DNA from: Sphingobacterium sp. UBA7855
Lineage (GTDB): Bacteria; Bacteroidota; Bacteroidia; Sphingobacteriales; Sphingobacteriaceae
DNA: 64,000 bases
NCBI GenBank assembly: GCA_002500745.1
Contig: DLST01000018.1
Location: 157,227-221,226, forward strand
Direction of reading: 5' to 3'
Shown: piece after piece, positions 1 through 8,682 of the stretch
How the letters are laid out: every line of letters begins with the position of its first letter
Position numbering within the stretch: position 1 is the first letter of the stretch
Translations under genes and position numbers: made by a program
Notes under the pieces: generated by a model
Database searches by the model: none
Told to the model about the DNA's origin: nothing
What the model saw: the letters and a program-made list of their open reading frames with translations, nothing else

Positions 1-19
1 CCAACTGCTCCACCCCGCA
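1..19 (-). tRNA. Initiator tRNA-Met, 5' end only (cut by window edge)
   Basis: Read on the minus strand, the first 19 bases form the 5' end of a tRNA. There is an acceptor strand TGCGGGG, then TG at positions 8-9, a D-stem GAGC, and the D-loop start AGTTGG. The same order (x GCGGGG, TG, GAGC, AG) is seen in bacterial initiator tRNA-fMet. The anticodon and the 3' half lie outside the window, so identity rests on the 5' end alone; an elongator tRNA with a similar acceptor is possible. Confidence 0.65.
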
Positions 20-134
20 ATATATTTTTGAACAAAATTGCTTTTTTCTTTTGAAAAAACAAGATTATGATCCTTCCGAATTGGAGTACAAAGATATATT
101 TTGTTTCTTTGTAATCCTAATAAAATTTAGAAAA

Positions 135-1013
135 ATGTCACACAAAGCAGGATTCGTAAGTATCATCGGAAAGCCAAATGCTGGTAAGTCCACCCTAATG
201 AACGCTTTAGTGGGTGAAAAAATGTCTATCATTACACCCAAAGCGCAAACGACAAGACACCGCATTATCGGTATTGTAAACGATGAAGACCATCAAATTG
301 TGTTTTCGGACACTCCAGGTGTTATTAAACCAAACTATTCTTTGCAGGAATCCATGATGAATTTTGTCCAAGGATCTTTGATCGATGCAGACATTATACT
401 ATTTGTGACAGATATCAACGAAAAATACGATGAGAACGATGTCCTCGAGAAATTACGCAAAACAAATTCTCCTGTTGCTGTATTGATCAATAAAATTGAT
501 AAATCTTCAGAAGAAGAAGTCAAAGCAAAAATTGAATTCTGGCAAGAAAAATTAAATCCAGATACCATTTTTGCCATTTCAGCAAAACTGAATCATAATG
601 TTGCTGCCGTAATGCAATACATAAAAGACAAGTTACCAATTCACGAAGCTTATTATGAAAAGGATGAACTGACAGATAAATCCATGCGTTTCTTTGTCTC
701 CGAAATGATCCGTGAAAAAGTGTTCAAACTGTATGACAAGGAAATTCCTTACAGCACAGAAGTGATCGTCACATCGTACAAAGAAGAAGCTAATATTACG
801 CGTATTGCTGCCGAAATTATTGTTGAACGCGACTCTCAAAAAAATATTATCATTGGAAAGGCGGGCGCCATGATCAAAAAAGTAGGAACCTACGCGCGTC
901 AGGATATTGAGGAGTTTATCGACGGAAAGGTATTTCTCGAACTTTTCGTTAAAGTAATTCCTGACTGGCGAAGCAAGAAAAATTACCTTAAACGTTTCGG
1001 TTACGATGACTAA
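135..1013 (+). CDS. era: GTPase Era
   Basis: Era is an essential GTPase that binds the 3' end of 16S rRNA and helps mature the 30S subunit. The 292-residue protein has the P-loop GKPNAGKST (residues 12-20), the G3 motif DTPG (59-62), the G4 motif NKID (119-122), and a C-terminal KH RNA-binding domain with a GKAGAMIKK loop at about residue 240-250. Length is normal for Era. An upstream in-frame start at base 51 would add 28 residues that do not resemble Era, and MSHKAGFVSIIGKPN is the usual beginning, so I start at 135. The gene converges on uvrC, with a shared hairpin terminator between them. Confidence 0.96.
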   Translation: MSHKAGFVSIIGKPNAGKSTLMNALVGEKMSIITPKAQTTRHRIIGIVNDEDHQIVFSDTPGVIKPNYSLQESMMNFVQGSLIDADIILFVTDINEKYDENDVLEKLRKTNSPVAVLINKIDKSSEEEVKAKIEFWQEKLNPDTIFAISAKLNHNVAAVMQYIKDKLPIHEAYYEKDELTDKSMRFFVSEMIREKVFKLYDKEIPYSTEVIVTSYKEEANITRIAAEIIVERDSQKNIIIGKAGAMIKKVGTYARQDIEEFIDGKVFLELFVKVIPDWRSKKNYLKRFGYDD

Positions 1014-1026
1014 TTCGTATGGAATA

Positions 1027-1066
1027 CATCAGCGGAAGACTTTGATATATAAACCTTCGGCTGATG
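1027..1066. terminator. Bidirectional hairpin between convergent era and uvrC
   Basis: Arms CATCAGCGGAAG (1027-1038) and CTTCGGCTGATG (1055-1066) pair with one mismatch around a 16-nt AT-rich loop. It sits in the 70-bp gap between two convergent genes, so it probably ends both transcripts. A T-rich stretch follows on the + side (CTATTTTAAAG). Confidence 0.6.
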
Positions 1067-1084
1067 CACTATTCTATTTTAAAG

Positions 1085-2884
1085 TTACTTTGCAAAGTAT
1101 TCACGAAGTGCTTTAATCTGTTTGAGATTAAGCACTTTTTTTAGGTCTTCATCAGACGCCTCCTTCACCTTTTTTACCGATTTAAATTCAGTTAACACTT
1201 TCTCCACTGTTGTTTTGCCTATGCCTGGCACATTTTCAAGTTCAGAAACAAAAGTTTTTCGGCTCCGCTGATTTCTGTGAAACGTGATTCCGAACCGGTG
1301 AGCTTCATCTCGAAGATGTTGAATCACCTTTAAGGTTTCAGATTTTTTATCTAGATAAAGTGGATATTGGTCACCGGGATAGAAAAGCTCCTCCAGCCTC
1401 TTCGCAATACCGATCACCGTTACTTGCCGTTCGATCCCCAATAAGCGCAGACTCTTTAAAGCAGCCCCTAATTGCCCCTTACCACCGTCGATAATAATCA
1501 ATTGGGGCAGAGGCTGATCTTCATCCAACAATCTTCTGTACCGTCTAAAAACAGCTTCCTCCATCGTAGCAAAATCATTAGGTCCCTCCACTGTCTTTAC
1601 ATTGAAATGGCGATAATCCTTTTTTGAAGGTTTGGCATCCTTAAAGACAACAATAGCAGATACTGGGTAATTGCCCTGAATATTCGAGTTATCGAAACAC
1701 TCAATATGCTGTGGGAGCACATTCATGCGAAGATCCTTTTGCATTTGCTTTAAAATACGCTCAGTGCGGACATCCGGATTAAGCTTCTCATATTGCAACA
1801 AACGTTCCTTCCTAAAAAATGCTACGTTCTTTTGCGAAAGCTCCAGAAGCTTCTTCTTTTCACCCAATTTAGGGATTGTAAATCGAATCCGTTCGTTCTC
1901 TTCAATATCTAACTCGAATGGTACGATAATTTCCCGCGACAGACTTTTGAAACGTTCCCGTATCTCTGGTATGGCCAGGGCTAGGAGCTCCTGTTCACTC
2001 TCATCTAAACGTCGTTTCATTTCCAGTGTTTGCGTCTGAATAATCACACCATTCATCACTTTCAGGTAGTTGACAAAAGCATACCCCTCATCCGAAGCGA
2101 TGCTAAATACATCGACGTTTGTAATGGATGAGTTAACAACAGTGGATTTACTCTGATAATTGTCTAGCTTATCCAACTTCGCCTTGATTAACTGCGCTCT
2201 TTCGAAATCCAGAGCTACCGCGGCAGTAGCAATACCTTCTTTCAGCCGATTGGTCACCATAGCGATCTTTCCGTTCAGAATATCCTTAATATCGCTCAGA
2301 TTCTGATCATAGTCTTCCTCAGATTGATACCCTTCGCAAGGCCCCTTACAGTTTCCTATTTGATATTCAAGACAGATCTTAAACTTGCCTTTCCGTATAT
2401 TTTCCTGTGTTAGGGCCAAATTGCAGGTCCGCAAGGGAAACAATTCGCGAATCAGATCCAAAACAATATGCATCATCCCCACCGAAGGATAGGGCCCATA
2501 ATAGCGAGAACCATCTTTGATATATTGCCTGGTCCAAAAAACGCGTGGAAAAGGCTCGTTCTTAATAACAATCCAAGGATAGGTTTTATCGTCCTTAAGA
2601 AGGACATTATACTTCGGTTTGTGTTTCTTGATCAATGAATTTTCAAGCAACCAAGCATCAATCTCCGTATCAACTATAGTAAAGGATATCCGATTAATCT
2701 TACGGACCAAAACACGTGTTTTGCCATTCAGCTGATTTTCACTAACGAAATAAGATCCGACCCGATTGCGCAAATCTTTCGCTTTCCCAATATATATCAG
2801 CTCGTTATTTTTATCAAAATACTGATAGACTCCAGGCCGATGCGGTATCTTCTTTAATTCCTCTCTATAATCAAATACGTCCAT
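1085..2884 (-). CDS. uvrC: Excinuclease ABC subunit C
   Basis: UvrC makes the two incisions around a lesion during nucleotide excision repair, working with UvrA and UvrB in the cytoplasm. The 599-residue product starts with a GIY-YIG nuclease domain (GVY at 18-20, YIG at 31-33). It then has the cysteine-rich stretch CLEYQIGNCKGPCEGY, a central UVR region, and the UvrC RNase H-like domain (ECFDNSNIQG and IIIDGGKGQL). The C-terminal helix-hairpin-helix (LENVPGIGKTTVEKVL) binds DNA. All domains and the usual length of about 600 residues are present. Confidence 0.97.
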   Translation of the reverse strand: MDVFDYREELKKIPHRPGVYQYFDKNNELIYIGKAKDLRNRVGSYFVSENQLNGKTRVLVRKINRISFTIVDTEIDAWLLENSLIKKHKPKYNVLLKDDKTYPWIVIKNEPFPRVFWTRQYIKDGSRYYGPYPSVGMMHIVLDLIRELFPLRTCNLALTQENIRKGKFKICLEYQIGNCKGPCEGYQSEEDYDQNLSDIKDILNGKIAMVTNRLKEGIATAAVALDFERAQLIKAKLDKLDNYQSKSTVVNSSITNVDVFSIASDEGYAFVNYLKVMNGVIIQTQTLEMKRRLDESEQELLALAIPEIRERFKSLSREIIVPFELDIEENERIRFTIPKLGEKKKLLELSQKNVAFFRKERLLQYEKLNPDVRTERILKQMQKDLRMNVLPQHIECFDNSNIQGNYPVSAIVVFKDAKPSKKDYRHFNVKTVEGPNDFATMEEAVFRRYRRLLDEDQPLPQLIIIDGGKGQLGAALKSLRLLGIERQVTVIGIAKRLEELFYPGDQYPLYLDKKSETLKVIQHLRDEAHRFGITFHRNQRSRKTFVSELENVPGIGKTTVEKVLTEFKSVKKVKEASDEDLKKVLNLKQIKALREYFAK

Positions 2885-2911
2885 TATGTTTTAATATCAA
2901 GCACGCTCAGC

Positions 2912-2954
2912 AAAAAAGCCAGACAACAAATTTCGAAAAAATTTATTGTCTGGC
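2912..2954 (-). terminator. Rho-independent terminator of the PBP gene
   Basis: On the minus strand, GCCAGACAA pairs with TTGTCTGGC (2918-2926 and 2946-2954) and is followed by six T residues. It lies just after the stop codon of the penicillin-binding protein gene and before uvrC. Confidence 0.75.
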
Positions 2955-2978
2955 CCACTGGTATTTTTTTAAAATAAC

Positions 2979-5249
2979 TTAGAAGCCTAAGCGGTCATCT
3001 TTTAGTTTAGTTTCGTCTTTACTGCTCGAATCGGTAGATCCATCTTCTACATCAGAGCCTCCGCCACCCCAGTACTGATTACAGTCTATCACACGGGTGA
3101 GTCCACCTTGAGGTTGCTCAAAATCACCTTTGGTATATTTCAAATTCGAATCTTTATATACTTTCTGCATGTAATAAGCGAATACTGGCATAGCTGCCGC
3201 AGCCCCTTGACCGTACTCCATGCGATCGAAACTAATGCCCCGATCTTCCGCCCCGGTCCACACACCTGTAACCAATTCGGGCGTAATACCGATAAACCAA
3301 GCATCCGAGTTGTCATTCGTTGTACCCGTTTTACCACCGATTGGATTGGTGAGCTTGTACATCCATTGAATACGTCTAGCAGTACCCTGAGACACCACCT
3401 TTTTCAACATATCAACAATAATATAAGCAGATTCACTATTTAAGGCTTTTACGACCTTTGGTGCTTTATCATAGATCGGTGTACCATTTTTATCTTCAAT
3501 ACGTAAGATCGCAGTCGGTTCAATCCAGGTTCCTTGATTTACAAATGCCGAATAAGCACCCACCATATCAAACACCGACGCTTCATAAGCACCTAATGAG
3601 ATCGAAGGATAATTAGGCACATCACTTGTTATACCCATTCGCTTTGTCAATGCGGCGACTTCGGCAGCACCAACTTCGTGTACTAAATAGGCTGTCGCAT
3701 AGTTTTGAGAATAAGCCAATGCCTTAGCCAAGGTAATAGGGTTTCCTCCTTGCGCATTTCCCCTTGGGGTCCATCCGTTATACGTTTGCTGGTAGTTTGG
3801 AATACTATAACATGGTGAATAGCCATTGTCAATCGCAACCGCGTAAGTAAATGGTTTAGCCGTCGATCCGACTTGACGCGTGCCCATTTTTACCTGATCA
3901 TATTTAAAATGGTCAAAGTCAATACCCCCTACCCACGCTTTAATATGTCCCGTCTTTGGCTCCATTGACATCATCGCATTGCGCAACATGAGTTTATTGT
4001 ATTTAATGGAATCCATTGGCGTCATCATGGTATCGACGCTTCCTTTCCATGTAAAAATATTCATAGGAACTTTTACATTGAAAGCCTTTTTGATTTCGTC
4101 TTCATTCAAACCTTCTTCCTTCAAAATGCGGTAACGATCAGAACGCTTCATTCCGCTGATTAATAGCTTCGCTTTATCGCCTTTGAAGGGATCCCTATTT
4201 TTCCATTGTGCGGAAAATTTAGACTGCAATTGCTTCATCCACTCCTTTTGTGAATCCTCTGCATATTGCTGCATAGACATGTTGATTGTCGTATAGATTT
4301 TCAATCCATCGCGATCAAGATCATAGGGCGTACCATCCGGCTTGGTAATAGAAAGCTTGGCAAATTCCTTTTTGATCTCGTCTTTTAGTACCGCTCTAAA
4401 ATAGGGAGCCAATCCTTCGCCGTAATTTGCGATCTTAAGCTCTAAACCAAGTGGTTTCTCTTTTGCTTTTGTTGCCTCTTCTGCCGAGATAAAATTGGCG
4501 GCAACCATATTGTTCAACACCGTATTACGTCGGGTGCGAGATCTATCAGGGTAACGCACCGGAGAATATGCTCCCGGACCTTTTAGCATACCCACCAACA
4601 AGGCTGCTTGTTCCGCTGTCAATTTGTCGGGAGTCGTATTAAAGTAAGTCCGCGCAGCTGATTTGATTCCGTATGTATTGTAGGCACCAAAGTCTACCGT
4701 ATTGAAATACATGGTAATAATCTCATCCTTGGTATAATTTCTCTCCAGACGAACCGCCGTAATCCATTCCTGAAATTTTTGAATGACTCGTTTTAAAAAA
4801 TTCTTCTGACGTCCATCCGAGAAGAGATTAAGTGCCAGCTGTTGTGTAATCGTACTCCCCCCTTGCTTATTACCTGTCAAGGTATGGAAGATGACTGTGA
4901 ATGTACGCGAATAGTCTATACCAGAGTGATCATAGAAACGTTTATCCTCTGTAGACACCAATGCTTTGACTAAATAAGGGGACAATTCGCTATACTTTAC
5001 ATTGGAACGGTTTTGAACATAATAGGTCCCCAGTACTTTATGATCTTCAGTGATAACTTCAGAAGCTAAATTGCTTTTTGGATTCTCCAAATCACTGAAG
5101 GAGGGCAATTTCCCAAATAATCCAAGACGGATACTCAATATAAACAGAAAACCTATCGCAACAACTCCAACGATAATCTTCCAAAAATTGAATGTATATC
5201 GTTTGATATCAGCTTCCGTCAGTTGATTTTTTTTTGATACTCGTTTCAT
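2979..5249 (-). CDS. Class A penicillin-binding protein (PBP1a type)
   Basis: This is a bifunctional peptidoglycan synthase: a glycosyltransferase polymerises lipid II and a transpeptidase cross-links the peptides in the periplasm. The 756-residue protein has one N-terminal membrane anchor (about 23-43). A GT51 domain follows, with catalytic Glu in STEDKRFYDHSG (99-110) and GGSTITQQ (130-137). The transpeptidase domain has SxxK in GSTAKPF (near 470), SxN in YSQNYA and KTG in GGKTGTTN (near 640). The C-terminal tail is Gly, Ser and Asp rich and probably disordered. It is monocistronic, with its own terminator downstream. Confidence 0.95.
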   Translation of the reverse strand: MKRVSKKNQLTEADIKRYTFNFWKIIVGVVAIGFLFILSIRLGLFGKLPSFSDLENPKSNLASEVITEDHKVLGTYYVQNRSNVKYSELSPYLVKALVSTEDKRFYDHSGIDYSRTFTVIFHTLTGNKQGGSTITQQLALNLFSDGRQKNFLKRVIQKFQEWITAVRLERNYTKDEIITMYFNTVDFGAYNTYGIKSAARTYFNTTPDKLTAEQAALLVGMLKGPGAYSPVRYPDRSRTRRNTVLNNMVAANFISAEEATKAKEKPLGLELKIANYGEGLAPYFRAVLKDEIKKEFAKLSITKPDGTPYDLDRDGLKIYTTINMSMQQYAEDSQKEWMKQLQSKFSAQWKNRDPFKGDKAKLLISGMKRSDRYRILKEEGLNEDEIKKAFNVKVPMNIFTWKGSVDTMMTPMDSIKYNKLMLRNAMMSMEPKTGHIKAWVGGIDFDHFKYDQVKMGTRQVGSTAKPFTYAVAIDNGYSPCYSIPNYQQTYNGWTPRGNAQGGNPITLAKALAYSQNYATAYLVHEVGAAEVAALTKRMGITSDVPNYPSISLGAYEASVFDMVGAYSAFVNQGTWIEPTAILRIEDKNGTPIYDKAPKVVKALNSESAYIIVDMLKKVVSQGTARRIQWMYKLTNPIGGKTGTTNDNSDAWFIGITPELVTGVWTGAEDRGISFDRMEYGQGAAAAMPVFAYYMQKVYKDSNLKYTKGDFEQPQGGLTRVIDCNQYWGGGGSDVEDGSTDSSSKDETKLKDDRLGF

Positions 5250-5486
5250 CTATTTACTAAATTTCAGACGTAAATATTATTCATTTAAAGGCCACGAAGC
5301 GTATTCAGGTTTTACACCCACTGTGCTATTTTAACACTCGAATACTGCATTATTTTAACCCTTGTAGACTTCTATTAAGACATTAATGCTCACTCTATCA
5401 GATAGTGTGCCAATAATCCTTACTTGGCAAAGGTATTACTAATTGTACCAAAAGCAAGAATTTAAACGCGAAAATATTGAGCAGAA

Positions 5487-5966
5487 CTACGCACGTTCGA
5501 TCAAGCAAACCGCATAGGCAACGGCCCCTTCCTGACGGCCGATAAATCCCATGGTTTCATTTGTCGTTGCTTTAATGGAAATATCATCGATATCCAAACC
5601 AGTGGCTTCAGCCAATTTAACTTTCATTTGCGGGATATAAGGTTTGATCTTAGGAGCCTCCAAACACAGCATTGAATCGATATTGCCGAGTGTGTACCCT
5701 TTCTTCGCAATCAGCGCCACACATTCTTTCAGCAACAATAAGCTACTGATACCTTTCCAGCGCATATCTGTGTTTGGAAAGTGATAGCCAATATCTTCCA
5801 AATTGGCAGCACCCAAAATGGCATCACATATCGCATGCACCAATACATCTGCATCAGAATGGCCAAAGGCCCCAGCATGATGCTCCAATTGAACGCCTCC
5901 AACAATAAAGGGATGTCCCTCTTTCATCTGATGGACATCAAATCCAAATCCTACCTTAATTTTCAT
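5487..5966 (-). CDS. ispF: 2-C-methyl-D-erythritol 2,4-cyclodiphosphate synthase
   Basis: IspF catalyses the fifth step of the MEP isoprenoid pathway, cyclising CDP-ME 2-phosphate and releasing CMP. The 159-residue length is typical. The zinc ligands are visible as Asp10 and His12 in GFDVHQ and His44 in HSDADVLVH, and the C-terminal motif GFIGRQEGAVAYAV is the conserved end of the family. No other MEP gene is adjacent. Confidence 0.97.
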   Translation of the reverse strand: MKIKVGFGFDVHQMKEGHPFIVGGVQLEHHAGAFGHSDADVLVHAICDAILGAANLEDIGYHFPNTDMRWKGISSLLLLKECVALIAKKGYTLGNIDSMLCLEAPKIKPYIPQMKVKLAEATGLDIDDISIKATTNETMGFIGRQEGAVAYAVCLIERA

Positions 5967-6258
5967 GACAATAATTATAACTATGGTGTCTATTCCTCCT
6001 GAAACAGATTCCGAGACACACGATTGATATACCTTTAAAACAAAGCCAATATATGCTGTTAGGGGCGTGTATAACCGCTATAAATCAAACTTAGGAAATC
6101 TTCTCTTAAATTTCCACATATCAATATATATACCTAATAACAGATTACTGCGAAGATAACAATTCGCAGCTATATTTATTGTTACAAATGACTTAGGGAA
6201 TCGGCATCACGACTAAAGTCAATCAAATAGTAATTCGACTCGATGAAAACCAGCGGAA
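5967..6258. other. Intergenic stretch, no gene seen
   Basis: AT-rich sequence between the 5' end of ispF and the 3' end of the GT5-domain gene. It should hold the ispF promoter, but I see no clear TAnnTTTG box and no convincing ORF. Confidence 0.5.
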
Positions 6259-6294
6259 TAAAAAAAGGCTATTTTTTTGAAATAACCTTTTTTT
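6259..6294 (-). terminator. Terminator of the GT5-domain gene
   Basis: An imperfect A/T-flanked hairpin. On the minus strand AAAAAAAGG...TTATT pairs with AATAGCCTTTTTTT, so the stem is bordered by A and T runs and could act in both directions. It is 33 bases after the stop codon. Confidence 0.5.
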
Positions 6295-6326
6295 ATTGTT
6301 TTTTGAAATGCTTCGAAAAGTACAGC

Positions 6327-7145
6327 CTACGCTTCTACTTCTTCCGGTGCAAATTGATCATATACTTCACCAAAAGCATCATAGTCTTGATCGCCGTTAG
6401 GCTCAAAAACCTGAATATCTTTTGATCTTGCAAAATCAACTATTTCGGTATTGACATTTTGATCCGCCACAACAACCATATCGGTAAAATGCAAAGCACC
6501 TTTATAGATAGCCTCATAGCTACCATCTCCGTAAACCTGTGCATCCTCAGCTTTGAATGAACCCTCTGGTGCCATTTCCGCATACTTCGTACCTAATGTA
6601 CCTTTAAACTCTTCATTGAACAAAGAGTACATCACTTTTGCATCCTTGAATGTCGGATCGTCTTTATAAGTCGTCTTGACATACGCCGGTACCAACGCAG
6701 AGAACCATCCATGACAGTGCACTACATCTGGGGACCAACCTAATTTCTTCACAGTTTCCAACGCTCCTTTACAGAAGAACACCGAACGCTCATTGTTGTC
6801 TGCAAAGAACTCGCCATGCTCATCACTAAAAACTTTTTTACGCTGAAAGTAGTCTTCATTATCCAAGAAATACACCTGCATCCGGGCCGCAGGTAATGAA
6901 GCAACTTTAATAATTAGCGGATTATCATTATTATCCACAACAATGTTCAGGCCTGAAAGACGAATAACCTCATGTAATCTATTTCTACGCTCATTGATAT
7001 TCCCAAAACGCGGCATTAAGATCCGGATCTCAAAACCCTTTTCTTGCATCGCTTGCGGAAGTTGACGTGTGATTTCAGAAATTTTAGTTAATTCGAGGAA
7101 AGGCGACATCTCGTGAGTAATAAACAATATCTTCGTTTTTGCCAT
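6327..7145 (-). CDS. Glycogen/starch synthase-like protein, GT5 N-terminal domain only
   Basis: The 272-residue protein matches the N-terminal (ADP-glucose synthase catalytic) half of GT5 glycogen synthases. MAKTKILFITHEMSPFLELTKISEI is the usual start, followed by the region with FLDNEDYFQR, and HCHGWFSALVPAY. Bacterial GlgA is about 470-480 residues, so the C-terminal Rossmann domain that binds ADP-glucose is absent and the protein ends cleanly at an acidic tail. Short GT5 proteins of this size occur throughout Bacteroidota next to panC. Whether it makes glycogen is not shown by sequence. It is transcribed divergently from panC, from a good promoter at 7192-7222. Confidence 0.8.
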   Translation of the reverse strand: MAKTKILFITHEMSPFLELTKISEITRQLPQAMQEKGFEIRILMPRFGNINERRNRLHEVIRLSGLNIVVDNNDNPLIIKVASLPAARMQVYFLDNEDYFQRKKVFSDEHGEFFADNNERSVFFCKGALETVKKLGWSPDVVHCHGWFSALVPAYVKTTYKDDPTFKDAKVMYSLFNEEFKGTLGTKYAEMAPEGSFKAEDAQVYGDGSYEAIYKGALHFTDMVVVADQNVNTEIVDFARSKDIQVFEPNGDQDYDAFGEVYDQFAPEEVEA

Positions 7146-7191
7146 CTCCAGTTATTTTTATTTATTATTTTCGAACAGTAAAATCGGTCTA

Positions 7192-7222
7192 CAAAGGTAC
7201 GAAAAAAATACTTACTATGCAA
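7192..7222 (-). promoter_or_regulatory. Bacteroidota-type promoter for the GT5-domain gene
   Basis: On the minus strand a perfect -7 box TACCTTTG (7192-7199) is preceded by TTG (7220-7222) with a 20-nt spacer. This fits the TTTG / TAnnTTTG consensus of Bacteroidota primary sigma promoters. The leader to the start codon would be about 40 nt. Confidence 0.6.
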
Positions 7223-7262
7223 TTTACTATTAATCATCGTTTTATATTCCCAAAATTATATG

Positions 7263-7270
7263 CAACTTTG
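7263..7270 (+). promoter_or_regulatory. Probable -7 box of panC; decides the panC start
   Basis: CAACTTTG matches TAnnTTTG at seven of eight positions. It lies just inside an ATG reading frame beginning at 7260. If it is used, transcription begins near 7275, the ATG at 7260 is not in the mRNA, and the GTG at 7293 becomes the likely start. Confidence 0.45.
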
Positions 7271-7292
7271 CCCACAAAAACTAAATAGCAAA

Positions 7293-8153
7293 GTGGAAAT
7301 TTTCAAAACGAAAGCCTCTCTCCAAGCATACCTGCAAGAAGCACGAAAAACCGATCAAAAAATCGCCCTAATCCCGACCATGGGGGCATTACATGAAGGA
7401 CATTTATCCTTATTAAATTATGCAAAACCATTGAGCGACATTCGCGTCTGCAGTATTTTTGTAAATCCTACGCAATTTAATGACCCAAAAGATCTCGAGA
7501 AATATCCACGCCCAATCGAGAACGATATCAAACTATTGGAAGCTGTGGGGTGTGATATTCTTTTCTTGCCAACCGTTGACGAAATGTACCCCGACAAACA
7601 CGAACACTGGCATATCGATTTGGGCGAACTGGATCAAATCTGGGAAGGGGAAAAACGTCCAGGGCATTTTCAGGGCGTCACTCAAGTCGTCTATAAATTA
7701 TTTACATTAGTACAACCGCATATCGCCTGTTTCGGACAAAAAGACTTTCAGCAGGTCATGGTTATTAAACGCATGATTGAAATGAAGGATCTACCTATTC
7801 AATTGGCGATATGCCCCATCATTAGAGATCAAGATGGCCTAGCTTTGAGCTCCAGAAACATGCGATTAAGTGAAGAAGGAAAAACCATAGCGTTGGCCCT
7901 TTCACGTTCCTTGACATACGTAAAAGACCACATCAATGATGCTACAGCACTCCGGGAAATAAAAGACCAAGCGCTGAAGATATTAACAGCTACAGATGGA
8001 CTGAGCGTTGAATACTTTGCCATATGTGAGAGTACCAGCTTAAAGGAGGTCGATCACATCGATTTCAGCAAACAAAATGTTGCCCTCGTCACGGCCTGGG
8101 TTGAGGGCGTGCGTCTGATCGATAATATGATTCTGAATAATTTGTCAAATTAA
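7293..8153 (+). CDS. panC: Pantothenate synthetase
   Basis: PanC joins pantoate and beta-alanine in an ATP-dependent reaction, the last step of pantothenate synthesis. PTMGALHEGH (residues 28-37) holds the HxGH nucleotide-binding motif, and LALSSRN is the KMSKS-like region. I start at the GTG at 7293 (286 residues) because this places PTMG at the position seen in E. coli PanC (283 residues) and because the upstream ATG at 7260 overlaps a likely -7 box. If 7260 were used the protein would be 297 residues. The stop codon is 44 bases before panD, which makes beta-alanine, so both branches of the pathway are paired. Confidence 0.93.
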   Translation: MEIFKTKASLQAYLQEARKTDQKIALIPTMGALHEGHLSLLNYAKPLSDIRVCSIFVNPTQFNDPKDLEKYPRPIENDIKLLEAVGCDILFLPTVDEMYPDKHEHWHIDLGELDQIWEGEKRPGHFQGVTQVVYKLFTLVQPHIACFGQKDFQQVMVIKRMIEMKDLPIQLAICPIIRDQDGLALSSRNMRLSEEGKTIALALSRSLTYVKDHINDATALREIKDQALKILTATDGLSVEYFAICESTSLKEVDHIDFSKQNVALVTAWVEGVRLIDNMILNNLSN

Positions 8154-8185
8154 TTGACAAATCTTTCAAATTCAGTAGAAAGCCC

Positions 8186-8193
8186 TAACTTTG
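8186..8193 (+). promoter_or_regulatory. -7-like box abutting panD start
   Basis: TAACTTTG is a perfect TAnnTTTG match ending four bases before the panD ATG (8198). If active it would place the transcription start at or next to the A of the start codon, giving a leaderless panD mRNA. I see no good TTG at the -33 distance, so it may be fortuitous. Confidence 0.35.
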
Positions 8194-8197
8194 CGCC

Positions 8198-8548
8198 ATG
8201 GTAATAGAAGTAATGAAATCCAAGATTCACCGCGTTAAGGTCACACAAGCGGAATTGAATTATGTGGGTAGTATCACAATAGATGAAGATTTGATGGATG
8301 CCGCAAATATCATCGCTAACGAGAAAGTTCAAATCGTAAACAATAACAATGGAGCACGTTTTGAGACATATGTTATCCCTGGCCAACGCGGTTCGGGAAC
8401 AATTTGTTTGAATGGTGCCGCGGCCCGCTTGGTTCAAGTTGGCGATATCGTCATCATCATTTCCTATGCAACCATGGATTTCGAAGAAGCTAAACAATTT
8501 CAACCCTCGCTTGTATTTCCAGACGACAACAATCATCTGATTAAATAG
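8198..8548 (+). CDS. panD: Aspartate 1-decarboxylase
   Basis: PanD decarboxylates L-aspartate to beta-alanine using a pyruvoyl group made by self-cleavage. The cleavage pair is Gly24-Ser25 in [11 protein letters not shown]. The conserved ERGSG-like loop appears as [17 protein letters not shown], followed by [10 protein letters not shown]. Length is 116 residues, as expected. The start at 8198 puts [10 protein letters not shown] in the same position as in E. coli PanD. It follows panC by 44 bases and is probably co-transcribed, with a possible extra start at its own -7 box. Confidence 0.95.
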   Translation: MVIEVMKSKIHRVKVTQAELNYVGSITIDEDLMDAANIIANEKVQIVNNNNGARFETYVIPGQRGSGTICLNGAAARLVQVGDIVIIISYATMDFEEAKQFQPSLVFPDDNNHLIK

Positions 8549-8643
8549 TTAGAATGTAAGGATGGAGAACATTAAGGTTTCAAAAATAGGCATACTTAAT
8601 ATTTATTTAATCCATACAGCTTTATACTGATAAAATAAAATCG

Positions 8644-8651
8644 TAATTTTG
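8644..8651 (+). promoter_or_regulatory. -7 box of the 120-residue membrane protein gene
   Basis: TAATTTTG is a perfect TAnnTTTG box. A TTTA stands 19 bases upstream as a near match to the -33 TTTG. The expected start site lies about 25 bases before the ATG at 8683, inside the terminator hairpin that follows panD. Confidence 0.5.
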
Positions 8652-8652
8652 A

Positions 8653-8682
8653 AGCGTTACCCTAAAAAAGTAACGCTTTTTT
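8653..8682 (+). terminator. Terminator of panCD, touching the next start codon
   Basis: AGCGTTAC (8653-8660) and GTAACGCT (8670-8677) form a perfect 8-bp stem with a 9-nt loop, followed by six T residues. The T run ends at the ATG of the next gene (8683), so terminator, promoter and start codon are packed into about 40 bases. Confidence 0.75.

Noticed and set aside
8150..8536. A 128-codon minus-strand ORF opposite panD
   Set aside because: It covers panD almost exactly in antisense, has no motif or signal, and panD is certain; it is a shadow frame.
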